A DNA stretch of 5,426 bases from Desulfobacteraceae bacterium UBA2230 (GCA_002348005.1 DDYQ01000237.1:4445-9870), one strand, 5' to 3'; shown: positions 1 through 5,104, counted from the first letter of the stretch. Numbers and translations: made by a program. The notes: generated by a model from the letters alone, not told the origin.

Positions 1-388
1 TCGCTTCACACAGGCAAAGATAGGCAACCGCCCCGCTGGCCACGCCGGAGAGTCCGCCATAACGGGCGATTTCGGGAGATGCCAGCAGAAACATCGGGCC
101 GGGCATCACGGCGGCAAGACAGCACACAAACCAGAAGCTTCGGTATCCGGCGGCTTCGATTTTCCAGCCCGCCAGACCCAGCACCAGCACATTCCAGTAG
201 AAATGACTGGCCGAAAAGTGGACCAACGGCGCGGTCAGGATCCGCCAGGCTTCTCCATTCAGAATCCCCTGCCGGTCATAGGCCAGCAGATCCGACACCT
301 CCGGCCAGCAGTAAGCGATCCACGCAGCCAATGCGAAGAACAGCGTAATGACCGGAATCCGGCGTGCTATCGTTTCCTGCTGCGCCAT
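1..388 (-). CDS. rrtA: Rhombosortase (rhomboid-family intramembrane serine protease), 3' end missing
   Basis: Partial: 129 codons are visible before the gene leaves the window at base 1. Rhombosortases are inner-membrane proteases that remove the C-terminal GlyGly-CTERM anchor from exported proteins. Visible features are a first hydrophobic helix (about residues 12-28), the rhomboid-type block GEAWRILTAPLVHF (45-58) followed by H62 and N66, a second hydrophobic stretch (about 64-76), a third (about 84-103), and the nucleophile motif GLSG with Ser114. The partner catalytic His would lie downstream of the window. After GLSG the sequence is VASG, where rhombosortases as I recall them usually have VLHG, so this may be a divergent member. 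The ATG at 388 is chosen because GGAGGA at 397-402 sits 8 nt upstream. The start lies 22 bp inside the preceding lipoprotein gene, which suggests translational coupling. That neighbour carries a textbook GlyGly-CTERM tail, which strongly supports rhombosortase over a generic rhomboid protease. Confidence 0.85.
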   Translation of the reverse strand, partial: MAQQETIARRIPVITLFFALAAWIAYCWPEVSDLLAYDRQGILNGEAWRILTAPLVHFSASHFYWNVLVLGLAGWKIEAAGYRSFWFVCCLAAVMPGPMFLLASPEIARYGGLSGVASGAVAYLCLCEA

Positions 389-1215
389 AACGCCATTCCT
401 CCAAGTCCTATCAGGAGCACCGCAAACCCGCCGCCCAGGCTGCCGCCACCGGTGTACCCGGGTTTATGCTCCACCATGTATTCTTGAGGCATCTCTTTCA
501 CTTTGGCATGAAACCGGCTTAACTGATCCTGGAGGTTTGCAACCAGGTCATCGGATGCTGTACGGAACCCGTTCAACGAGTCGATTCGAAGTTGTTCGTT
601 CAGGTTCACCAGAGTCGCCGTCCCCTTGATGTGGCTTAACCCCGGGGCCCGGAAAAGCATCTTTCGGCTGGCGATGTCGTATACCGCGGCATCGAGCATC
701 GTGCTCGTATCGTTTCTTTCACCCTTGATGATGTAGGCGCCCACAATGGTCCAGTAGGAGAGCGACATCAATCCCTCCTCGGTGTGTTGAACCTGATCGT
801 AGGAGAGCAGCGCGATCACATCGACCCCATACATCGTCCGTATCTGGTCCAGGTTCGCGAATCCCCCGCCCCTGGTGAGATAGACAGAGGGGATGACTGC
901 GATGTCCTGCACGAAGGGTAGCTTTCGGAACTCGGATGAAATCCTGTCCATCAGATCGATCTTCTCCTTCTCGCCCAGCCCGGAGCGGGTCGCCGCTCCG
1001 GTGGATTCCGGCACAAAGGCGACGCCGACCCGCAGCGGCAGGGAAAGACGCGGAATCGAAGGAACTTCAACGATATCTTTTTGGGGGTATAGATATTCCA
1101 CCACGCTGCTGGCGTAGCGGCTTTTCCTGATCCCGAAGAACTCGGCACATCCCGCAAGTGAGCCGACGAGCAAAAAACCGGCAATCAAGAGTACCACCGT
1201 GCGCGCTGTCTTCAT
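367..1215 (-). CDS. Rhombotarget lipoprotein with C-terminal GlyGly-CTERM sorting tail
   Basis: A 282-residue predicted lipoprotein. The N-terminus is a lipoprotein signal peptide with basic residues K2 and R5, a hydrophobic core and lipobox LAGC, so Cys23 would be lipidated. Residue +2 is Ala, not Asp, which by the Lol rule predicts delivery to the outer membrane. The soluble domain (about 30-250) has a block around VGAYIIKGERND (158-169) and DAAVYDIASRKMLFRAPG (175-192). The C-terminus is GGGSLGGG (256-263), a hydrophobic helix (264-277) and the basic tail RSRKR. That tripartite tail is the GlyGly-CTERM signal cut by rhombosortase, whose gene overlaps the 3' end. The arrangement matches the family I recall as 'rhombotarget lipoprotein' (TIGR04179); its function is unknown. 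The ATG at 1215 is preferred over one 33 nt upstream because GGAGGA lies 5 nt before it and the signal peptide then begins properly. The protein would be processed at both ends. Confidence 0.88.
   Translation of the reverse strand: MKTARTVVLLIAGFLLVGSLAGCAEFFGIRKSRYASSVVEYLYPQKDIVEVPSIPRLSLPLRVGVAFVPESTGAATRSGLGEKEKIDLMDRISSEFRKLPFVQDIAVIPSVYLTRGGGFANLDQIRTMYGVDVIALLSYDQVQHTEEGLMSLSYWTIVGAYIIKGERNDTSTMLDAAVYDIASRKMLFRAPGLSHIKGTATLVNLNEQLRIDSLNGFRTASDDLVANLQDQLSRFHAKVKEMPQEYMVEHKPGYTGGGSLGGGFAVLLIGLGGMALWRSRKR
397..402 (-). promoter_or_regulatory. Ribosome binding site of the rhombosortase gene, inside the lipoprotein CDS
   Basis: On the minus strand this reads GGAGGA, 8 nt before the ATG at 388. 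It coincides with the Gly-Gly codons of the GGMALW stretch near the lipoprotein C-terminus, so one stretch encodes the substrate's membrane helix and recruits ribosomes for the protease. An ATG directly after it (396) is in the lipoprotein frame and only encodes its Met274. Confidence 0.7.
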
Positions 1216-1220
1216 GTTTC

Positions 1221-1226
1221 TCCTCC
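1221..1226 (-). promoter_or_regulatory. Ribosome binding site fixing the lipoprotein start
   Basis: On the minus strand this is GGAGGA with 5 nt to the ATG at 1215. No comparable site precedes the alternative ATG at 1248, which would add 11 residues in front of the signal peptide. Confidence 0.75.
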
Positions 1227-1308
1227 ATTTCACGACGAACAGGCTCAACCGTTCGAATAATCGTTTTTAACGCCGACGTCCAGTTCCAACCATTGCGCAC
1301 CTGACGAT

Positions 1309-1331
1309 CGGGACGTCCCGGCCGCCGGCCG
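1309..1331. repeat. Two adjacent perfect palindromes upstream of the lipoprotein/rhombosortase pair
   Basis: CGGGACGTCCCG at 1309-1320 is a perfect 12-bp palindrome. It is followed by GGCCGCCGGCC at 1320-1330, a 5-bp inverted repeat around one base, extended by a C-G pair to 1319 and 1331. They lie about 95-115 bp before the lipoprotein ATG, in the 209-bp gap after dapB. They could be an operator or part of a structured transcript end. In GC-rich DNA such palindromes also arise by chance, and no known operator is recognised. Confidence 0.25.
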
Positions 1332-1354
1332 ACGACGTGCCAATGCGGCGATTC

Positions 1355-1371
1355 GGCGCGGCGCGCGCGCC
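1355..1371 (-). terminator. GC-rich hairpin downstream of dapB, possible transcript end
   Basis: GGCGCG at 1355-1360 pairs with CGCGCC at 1366-1371 around a 5-base loop, about 55 bp after the dapB stop. No T-run follows on the minus strand, so it is not a canonical intrinsic terminator. It may stabilise an mRNA end or be chance structure in GC-rich sequence. Confidence 0.25.
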
Positions 1372-1424
1372 CTGGCGATCCTTCGAAAACGCGGATTGGC
1401 CGTTTTTCGGGTCACCAAACCGCT

Positions 1425-2225
1425 TTAGAGGTCCAGCACAGCGTCCAGCCCGCGGCGGACTCCGACAAGCGTCGATACCTTGCGGATCGCCAGCAGCGCC
1501 CCATCGACATAGGGGCGCGCGCTGCTCCCTGAGTCATGACGGATGGACAGCTTCTGGTCGGGCATCCCGAAGATGATCTCGGCACTGATCACGTAACCTG
1601 GCAGACGGACGGCGTGCACCTGAGTCCCCAACAGGGTCGCACCGCGGGCTTCTCTTTGCCCCACCGTCTGATCGATCGGCACCGCGGCCTGCGGATGACG
1701 CACTTTAGACAGGCGCGCCGCGAGCTCACGGGCGGTGCCGCTCGGTGCATCGACTTTGTCATCGTGCGCGTAGTCGATGATCTCCCAATGGGGAATCAGT
1801 TTGGCAGCCGCTTCGGCGAACTTCTGCAACAGCACGACCGTCAGGGCGAAATTGCCGCAGGCCAGAACGCCTAGATTCCGCTTGCGGGCGACAAGGTCGA
1901 TTTCGGCGAAATCTTCCTCGGCAAGGCCCGATGTGCCCACCACCACGTGAGCGCCCCGCCCGAGAGCGGTGAGCACGTTGGTCCTGGCGATGGCCGGCTT
2001 CGTGTATTCGACGAACACGTCGCAGGGGTCGGCAAGCGCCTCACCGGCCGAAGCGTAGACCGGACACGTGAGGCCGGGTTCGCCAAGCACCTCGCCCAGG
2101 CGGTGGCCCGCCTGCGTGCGCGAGACCCCGGCAACGAGGTCGATGTCGGCGGTCTTCGAAATTGAGCGCGCCAGTTCGGAACCTGCCCAACCGGTGGCAC
2201 CGGCCAAACACACCTTGATCGTCAT
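1425..2225 (-). CDS. dapB: 4-hydroxy-tetrahydrodipicolinate reductase (divergent DapB)
   Basis: A cytoplasmic enzyme of 266 residues that reduces the DapA product with NAD(P)H to tetrahydrodipicolinate, on the route to meso-diaminopimelate and lysine. The N-terminal Rossmann fold opens with VCLAGATGWAG (5-15), a GxxGxxG dinucleotide loop. GTSG at 97-100 and CGNFAL at 123-128 match the GTTG and N-F-S regions of the family. The substrate-binding signature DKVDAPSGTA (156-165) is intact, including Lys157, the counterpart of E. coli Lys163. Just before it, E. coli EAHHRHK is replaced by DYAHDDK, so the residue aligned with catalytic His159 is Ala153 and only the second His (His154) remains. Length is close to the usual 270 or so. 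The ATG at 2225 is chosen because AGGAGGAGG lies 7 nt upstream and the Rossmann motif follows at once; the open frame extends upstream to 2429 only as shadow. No other lysine gene is nearby. A related reductase acting on another substrate is possible. Confidence 0.88.
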   Translation of the reverse strand: MTIKVCLAGATGWAGSELARSISKTADIDLVAGVSRTQAGHRLGEVLGEPGLTCPVYASAGEALADPCDVFVEYTKPAIARTNVLTALGRGAHVVVGTSGLAEEDFAEIDLVARKRNLGVLACGNFALTVVLLQKFAEAAAKLIPHWEIIDYAHDDKVDAPSGTARELAARLSKVRHPQAAVPIDQTVGQREARGATLLGTQVHAVRLPGYVISAEIIFGMPDQKLSIRHDSGSSARPYVDGALLAIRKVSTLVGVRRGLDAVLDL

Positions 2226-2232
2226 AGAACCC

Positions 2233-2241
2233 CCTCCTCCT
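2233..2241 (-). promoter_or_regulatory. Strong ribosome binding site of dapB
   Basis: On the minus strand this reads AGGAGGAGG, with 7 nt to the ATG at 2225. It settles the start in favour of the residue just before the Rossmann motif, rather than any codon further upstream in the same open frame. Confidence 0.75.
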
Positions 2242-2245
2242 AAAT

Positions 2246-2277
2246 CCGGCCGACGCCCGGGGCCGGAATGCGGCCGG
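2246..2277. repeat. Competing inverted repeats in the dapB leader
   Basis: CCGGCC at 2246-2251 is complementary to two copies of GGCCGG, at 2261-2266 and 2272-2277. In the dapB transcript the copy nearest the ribosome binding site could therefore pair with either upstream copy, giving mutually exclusive hairpins that end 4 nt before the AGGAGGAGG. GGCCG (2261-2265) and CGGCC (2271-2275) can also pair with each other. Such an arrangement could tune translation or be incidental in this GC-rich 79-bp gap. Confidence 0.25.
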
Positions 2278-2304
2278 CTGCAGGGCGGTCGCCTGAAACC
2301 ATTC

Positions 2305-2781
2305 TTATGCGGCGCCACCGCCATTCTTAACCGGGATATCGAAGTGCAGCACATCTTCGCGTGCTCCCAGTTTCGTGTACAGAGCGATGGCGGCCTTATC
2401 GGCGATGTCCGCCTGCACGAAAATGACATGCGCGCCGCGCGCTGCGGCGATCTGCTGAAGCGTTTGAATCAATGCCGTCGCGATCCCCTCCCGCCGGTGC
2501 GCAGCGTCGACGGCCAGGTCGTAGATATAGACCTCGCTGCGCTCCTGCTCGAACTTTCTAAGCTCATAGGCCGCAATGCCGCCCACGACCGCGCCGTCCT
2601 TCAACGCGGCCAGCGCGATGAAACATTCACTGCCCAGCAGCCGATGGAGGTAGGCTGCGCCGGGCGGATTCCCGCTGTAGGTCTCTACCTCATCGAAGGC
2701 CTCGCCGAAGGTCGCCAGCAGGGCCTTCATCAACTCCACCTCATCGGGGAAGAGTTGGTGAATGCGATAGCGGGCCGACAT
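2305..2781 (-). CDS. aac(3)-I: Aminoglycoside 3-N-acetyltransferase, AAC(3)-I type (GNAT family)
   Basis: 158 residues, the whole length of one GNAT domain. AAC(3)-I enzymes transfer acetyl from acetyl-CoA to the 3-amino group of the 2-deoxystreptamine ring of gentamicin, sisomicin and fortimicin-type drugs, in the cytoplasm. The protein closely follows my recollection of AAC(3)-Ia: TYSGNPPGAAYL (34-45), FIALAAL (54-60), KFEQERSEVYIYDLAV (76-91), the acetyl-CoA loop HRREGIATALI (95-105), FVQADIADKAAIALYTKLG (121-139) and HFDI (146-149). This specific resemblance, beyond general GNAT features, is the basis for the call. The ATG at 2781 is preferred: AGGAGG (2793-2798) lies 11 nt upstream. GTG at 2787, with 5 nt spacing, would give 160 residues and cannot be excluded. 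The gene sits between a small membrane protein and dapB in what looks like a chromosomal setting, with no integrase or transposase visible. Substrate range cannot be read from sequence, and a different amine acceptor is possible. Confidence 0.85.
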   Translation of the reverse strand: MSARYRIHQLFPDEVELMKALLATFGEAFDEVETYSGNPPGAAYLHRLLGSECFIALAALKDGAVVGGIAAYELRKFEQERSEVYIYDLAVDAAHRREGIATALIQTLQQIAAARGAHVIFVQADIADKAAIALYTKLGAREDVLHFDIPVKNGGGAA

Positions 2782-2792
2782 GGACACGGTCA

Positions 2793-2798
2793 CCTCCT
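2793..2798 (-). promoter_or_regulatory. Ribosome binding site of the acetyltransferase gene, ambiguous start
   Basis: On the minus strand AGGAGG, continuing as AGGAGGTGA, is a near-perfect anti-Shine-Dalgarno complement. It is 5 nt from a GTG (2787) and 11 nt from an ATG (2781), so either start could be used. The GTG at 2793 overlaps it and is unlikely to be the start. Confidence 0.65.
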
Positions 2799-2886
2799 GA
2801 ACTGCCCAACGCTGCCGTGAGCGGCCGCCCCTGGCGCATTGTGCAGCGGCCCAAAACGATGCCCCGGGCCGTCGCTCCCCTGGGGA

Positions 2887-3372
2887 TCAAGCCCGCGAGG
2901 ACGACCCGCCGGCCTCTCGAAGCACCCCGTTCAGCAGCAGTGCAAACCCGATCAGCCATGCCGTGAATGCGGCGACATGCCCGCCTTCCCAGCGGCTCCG
3001 CAGCTGGGCGTACGCTTGAACCGCCTCGTTGGGGCCGTCGCGAAGCGCCTCGAACCAGGCGGCGTTCACCGGCTGGACCACCAGAAACCACAGGATAAGG
3101 GAGAGACCAAGACAGATGGTTCCGGCCAGCGTGGAGCGGAACGCAGCGCGCGCGCGAATGCGCCACAGCAGTCCGGCCGCGAACAAGAGCGCGAGCACCT
3201 GGATGGGCCCGCCAATCAAACCATAGAATCGGTAGAGCGTGCTGGTGACCTGCATATAGAACTCGGGCGCGTACTGCACCCGCACCGGAAGCTCCAGCAG
3301 GTGCGCGCCGCCCATCACGAGGCCCAGGGCAGCCAGAAGAAGGGTGGCCAGCCACCAGAACCGTGTCAACAT
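2887..3372 (-). CDS. Small four-helix membrane protein, DUF1772-like
   Basis: 161 residues with four predicted transmembrane helices, at about residues 5-26, 47-70, 80-102 and 132-152. Polar residues repeat a pattern I associate with DUF1772 (anthrone-oxygenase-like) proteins: GGAHLLELPVR (21-31) after helix 1, PVNAAW (101-106) after helix 3, and LRSRWEGGH (124-132) before helix 4. His24, Asn103, Trp128, Glu129 and His132 would line the membrane face. Members are integral membrane proteins, mostly of unknown role; a few fungal relatives are tied to anthrone oxidation, which should not be transferred here. The ATG at 3372 has GGAGA at 3379-3383, 6 nt upstream. The aminoglycoside acetyltransferase gene follows after 105 bp on the same strand, but no functional link is evident. 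The coding assignment is firm, the family name moderate, and no function is assigned. Confidence 0.75.
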   Translation of the reverse strand: MLTRFWWLATLLLAALGLVMGGAHLLELPVRVQYAPEFYMQVTSTLYRFYGLIGGPIQVLALLFAAGLLWRIRARAAFRSTLAGTICLGLSLILWFLVVQPVNAAWFEALRDGPNEAVQAYAQLRSRWEGGHVAAFTAWLIGFALLLNGVLREAGGSSSRA

Positions 3373-3756
3373 GGCATCTCTCCGCGCAGGGATTCAAGCC
3401 GACTGACGGGACCGGGCGGCGCGGCTCTTTGCATCCGCTCCCGCGACGAGTCCGGCGCCATCCTTTTTTCCGGCTGAACCGTTTCCCCAGTTGCCCGATG
3501 GCTTGTTTCCATATGCGTCAAACCGCCCCACGCCAGGGCCTCAGAAGCGATGCGACTGGCGCCGCCAGCCGCACGAAGCAGTGTCATGCGGCGCAAAGCC
3601 CCTTCAGCCAAATGGATGCGTTGCGACTTCCCGTTCGGATGTCCCTTTCGGCTATCCCCGCTGACGGCTCATGAACTCCTGGTGCAACGTCATCCCAGCA
3701 GCGCGGGAGTCGGGTCCGCCCAAGGCGAAAGGCCGTGTTCCCTGTTGGACCCAGGA
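3373..3756. other. 384-bp intergenic stretch without a supported gene
   Basis: Open frames here begin at TTG or lack a ribosome binding site, and their predicted products are rich in Arg, Ala and Ser with no recognisable domain. I see short inverted repeats only: CTGGC/GCCAG at 3556-3568 around 3 bases, GCCGCA/TGCGGC at 3568-3573 and 3587-3592, and GGGTCC/GGACCC at 3712-3717 and 3747-3752. The last begins a few bases after the stop of the cysteine-rich gene but has a long loop and no T-run. The region presumably holds the promoter of the membrane-protein gene, although I could not pick a convincing -35/-10 pair. Confidence 0.5.
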
Positions 3757-4188
3757 TCAGCCGCTGATTCTTGGAACCACTTGAACTTTCAGCATGACTT
3801 CGCCATATCCCATGCACCCGACGCCCACATCCGGACACCGCACATAGCGCATGAAATGAAAATCATTCGGTGCAAGACCCTCGCTGAACCGTTCATTTAT
3901 CAACGCAATGGGAATCGTCAGTTGAGATAATAGATATACGCACATCTTCCTGGGACAGTACCGGGAGATCAGGTTGCCATCCACATCCATGATGATTTTC
4001 TGTCCTTCAATATGCCCGGAGTTACAATTGCGCGACGCCACCACTTCAGCGGCTATAGAATAGAGCGGAGCGGCTCGCACGATTCGCTCGAGGTGCCTTA
4101 CCCTGTGACCACCTTCCTCAAATTTTTCCATTTCCTGTTCAGAATAATTTACCCGTTGACCATATTTTTCAAGTACATCGCTGGCCAT
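3757..4188 (-). CDS. Small cysteine-rich protein, TIGR04076-like, function unknown
   Basis: 143 residues, no signal peptide and no membrane segment, so probably cytoplasmic. Residues 1-42 form a charged, likely helical N-terminal extension. The rest (43-139) carries five cysteines in three clusters: RNCNSGH (Cys55, His59), CPRKMC (Cys78, Cys83) and RCPDVGVGC (Cys118, Cys125). The order C-x-x-G-H, then a central CP, then CPD near the C-terminus resembles the uncharacterised TIGR04076 group as I remember it; this match is an inference. The spacing would suit a metal or redox site, but no known binding motif is complete. The ATG at 4188 is supported by GAGGAGA (4195-4201), with the GGAG core 7 nt upstream. 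The gene looks AT-richer than those to its left, like the methyltransferase upstream, from which it is separated by 245 bp. The coding call is strong because of the ribosome binding site and cysteine pattern; the function is unknown. Confidence 0.75.
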   Translation of the reverse strand: MASDVLEKYGQRVNYSEQEMEKFEEGGHRVRHLERIVRAAPLYSIAAEVVASRNCNSGHIEGQKIIMDVDGNLISRYCPRKMCVYLLSQLTIPIALINERFSEGLAPNDFHFMRYVRCPDVGVGCMGYGEVMLKVQVVPRISG

Positions 4189-4306
4189 CGCTTTTCTCCT
4201 CTGTTCATCTGCCCGCCGGACGAGTTCATCGCCGGTTCGCTACCGCGTTTGCACGGGGCAGTCTTTAACCCGCGCCGCAACGCCATTCCGCTGTCCTGGT
4301 GTGCCC

Positions 4307-4378
4307 TCATGCGCGCCAGCTACCATCGAACCACAGTTCCGCCATCCCGTCGTAGTCATCCGGCCTGATCGGTTCACT
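4307..4378 (-). pseudogene. Possible N-terminal remnant of a GNAT acetyltransferase
   Basis: In the 245-bp gap between the methyltransferase and the cysteine-rich gene, the minus strand translates as SEPIRPDDYDGMAELWFDGS followed by WRA and a TGA stop. The pattern IRP-x-D-x(3)-x-LW-x(3)-WRA is typical of the first strand and helix of many GNAT proteins. No in-frame ATG or GTG with a ribosome binding site precedes it, and nothing GNAT-like follows the stop in any frame. It may be the decayed stub of a lost gene. The match is only about 23 residues long, so it could be chance. Confidence 0.3.
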
Positions 4379-4433
4379 CGCAGGCGCCGTGCCATGCGAC
4401 GCAACGGCGCGCCCGGAATCCCCTGAGAAAATC

Positions 4434-5006
4434 TTACAATGAATTGTGCTGAAGGAGCGCTGAGCGGCTGAACCGGATGGATGGCGCCCCGCTGAGATTC
4501 AGGCCTGATGCTTGAGCTGAATCCAAAATTTCCTGGAATCGCTGCGCTGAAACATGAAACATCGGTTCGGCAATAAGCAACTTTCCTTTCGCTTTCAGGC
4601 ACAACCGGATCTGTCGAAAAAATATCCCGGTATCGGGAACTTCGTGTACCATCCAGAAGGCGAGAATGAAATCGACAGGGGCCTCAACTCCAAGGTTGTC
4701 GGGTTCACATCTGTGGATACGGATTCTATCTGCAACCCCTTCATTTTCAGCGCGCTTCTCCAATGCGTTCAGCATTTGCGGCTGCACATCGGCAGCAATG
4801 ACACAACCCTCATCGCCGACAAGCTTGGCGAGGCCGATGGAAAAATATCCCATCCCGCATCCAACATCCAAAACCGTCATCCCCATTGCTGCATAGGGGC
4901 TGAGCATTTTCTCGGGGTTGTGAATGAAGCGCCGCAACGGGTTGTCAAATGAGTACGCTAACCACCACGGGCAAATATGTTTGCTCACTTGAATCGCGCC
5001 TTCCAT
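4434..5006 (-). CDS. Class I SAM-dependent methyltransferase
   Basis: 190 residues, apparently complete, probably cytoplasmic. The N-terminal segment KHICPWWLAYSFDNPLRRF (9-27), running on through IHNPEKML (28-35), is a conserved lead-in I recognise from a group of small bacterial and archaeal methyltransferases. It is followed by SAM motif I, VLDVGCGMGYFS (45-56), with the G-x-G-x-G-type loop. Asp73 in AADVQPQML is the acidic residue that would bind the ribose of SAM, and DFILAFWMVHEVPD (112-125) corresponds to motif IV. GKLLIAEPMFHVS (141-153) gives the late strand. Family members methylate small molecules or remain unassigned; the substrate cannot be read here, and arsenite or quinone methylation has no specific support. 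The start is uncertain: ATG at 5006 lacks a clear ribosome binding site, GTG at 5012 adds two residues, and GTG at 4988, with GGAAGG about 10 nt upstream, would begin just before SKHICPWW. It follows rsgA after about 98 bp on the same strand. Confidence 0.85.
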   Translation of the reverse strand: MEGAIQVSKHICPWWLAYSFDNPLRRFIHNPEKMLSPYAAMGMTVLDVGCGMGYFSIGLAKLVGDEGCVIAADVQPQMLNALEKRAENEGVADRIRIHRCEPDNLGVEAPVDFILAFWMVHEVPDTGIFFRQIRLCLKAKGKLLIAEPMFHVSAQRFQEILDSAQASGLNLSGAPSIRFSRSALLQHNSL

Positions 5007-5063
5007 TTTCACGATTTTGCTGAATATGATCGATACGTCTCTGGTTGAAGCCAGGGCCAGCCT

Positions 5064-5076
5064 CGCGCTCAGCGCG
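5064..5076 (-). terminator. Short GC hairpin after rsgA, possible transcript end
   Basis: CGCGC (5064-5068) and GCGCG (5072-5076) form a 5-bp stem around a 3-base loop, about 30 bp past the rsgA stop. No T-run follows on the minus strand, so any terminator role is weak. CTGG/CCAG at 5041-5044 and 5051-5054 gives a second small stem. Confidence 0.2.
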
Positions 5077-5104
5077 TTGGGCGGACTTGTTCACTGCTTT
5101 TGCC

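Noticed and set aside
1216..1300. A sigma-70 promoter for the lipoprotein gene (TTGGAA with TTAAAA or GATTAT on the minus strand).
   Set aside because: Spacings of 13 and 21 nt are outside the usual 16-18, so no pair is convincing.
2068..2820. A long plus-strand open frame of 250 residues opposite dapB and the acetyltransferase.
   Set aside because: It is the antisense shadow of two well-supported genes in GC-rich DNA, with no domain of its own.
2741..3397. A minus-strand open frame of 218 residues across the membrane-protein gene.
   Set aside because: It is an out-of-frame reading of a clear four-helix protein with its own ribosome binding site, and its product is an Arg/Ala/Gly-rich sequence.
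3445..3475. A T-run (TTTTTT near 3463) as part of an intrinsic terminator.
   Set aside because: No GC stem of useful length directly precedes it on the plus strand, and no plus-strand gene ends nearby.
3366..3611. An 81-residue minus-strand open frame in the gap upstream of the membrane-protein gene, overlapping its ATG.
   Set aside because: It starts at TTG without a ribosome binding site, is biased to Arg, Ala, Ser and Pro, and has no recognisable domain.
4240..4602. A 120-residue minus-strand open frame overlapping the methyltransferase 3' end.
   Set aside because: It overlaps the methyltransferase by about 170 bp in another frame and has no domain. Only the short GNAT-like stretch in a different frame is worth noting.
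2226..5104. An integron-like cassette array: single genes on one strand, an AAC(3)-I gene, and core-site-like words (GTTGGGC on the minus strand just before the acetyltransferase, GCCCAAC after rsgA, GTCCAAC after the cysteine-rich gene).
   Set aside because: No gap shows both a RYYYAAC and a GTTRRRY word at its ends with the matching inner repeats of an attC site. Single 7-mers of this degeneracy are expected by chance at this length, and no integrase is present.
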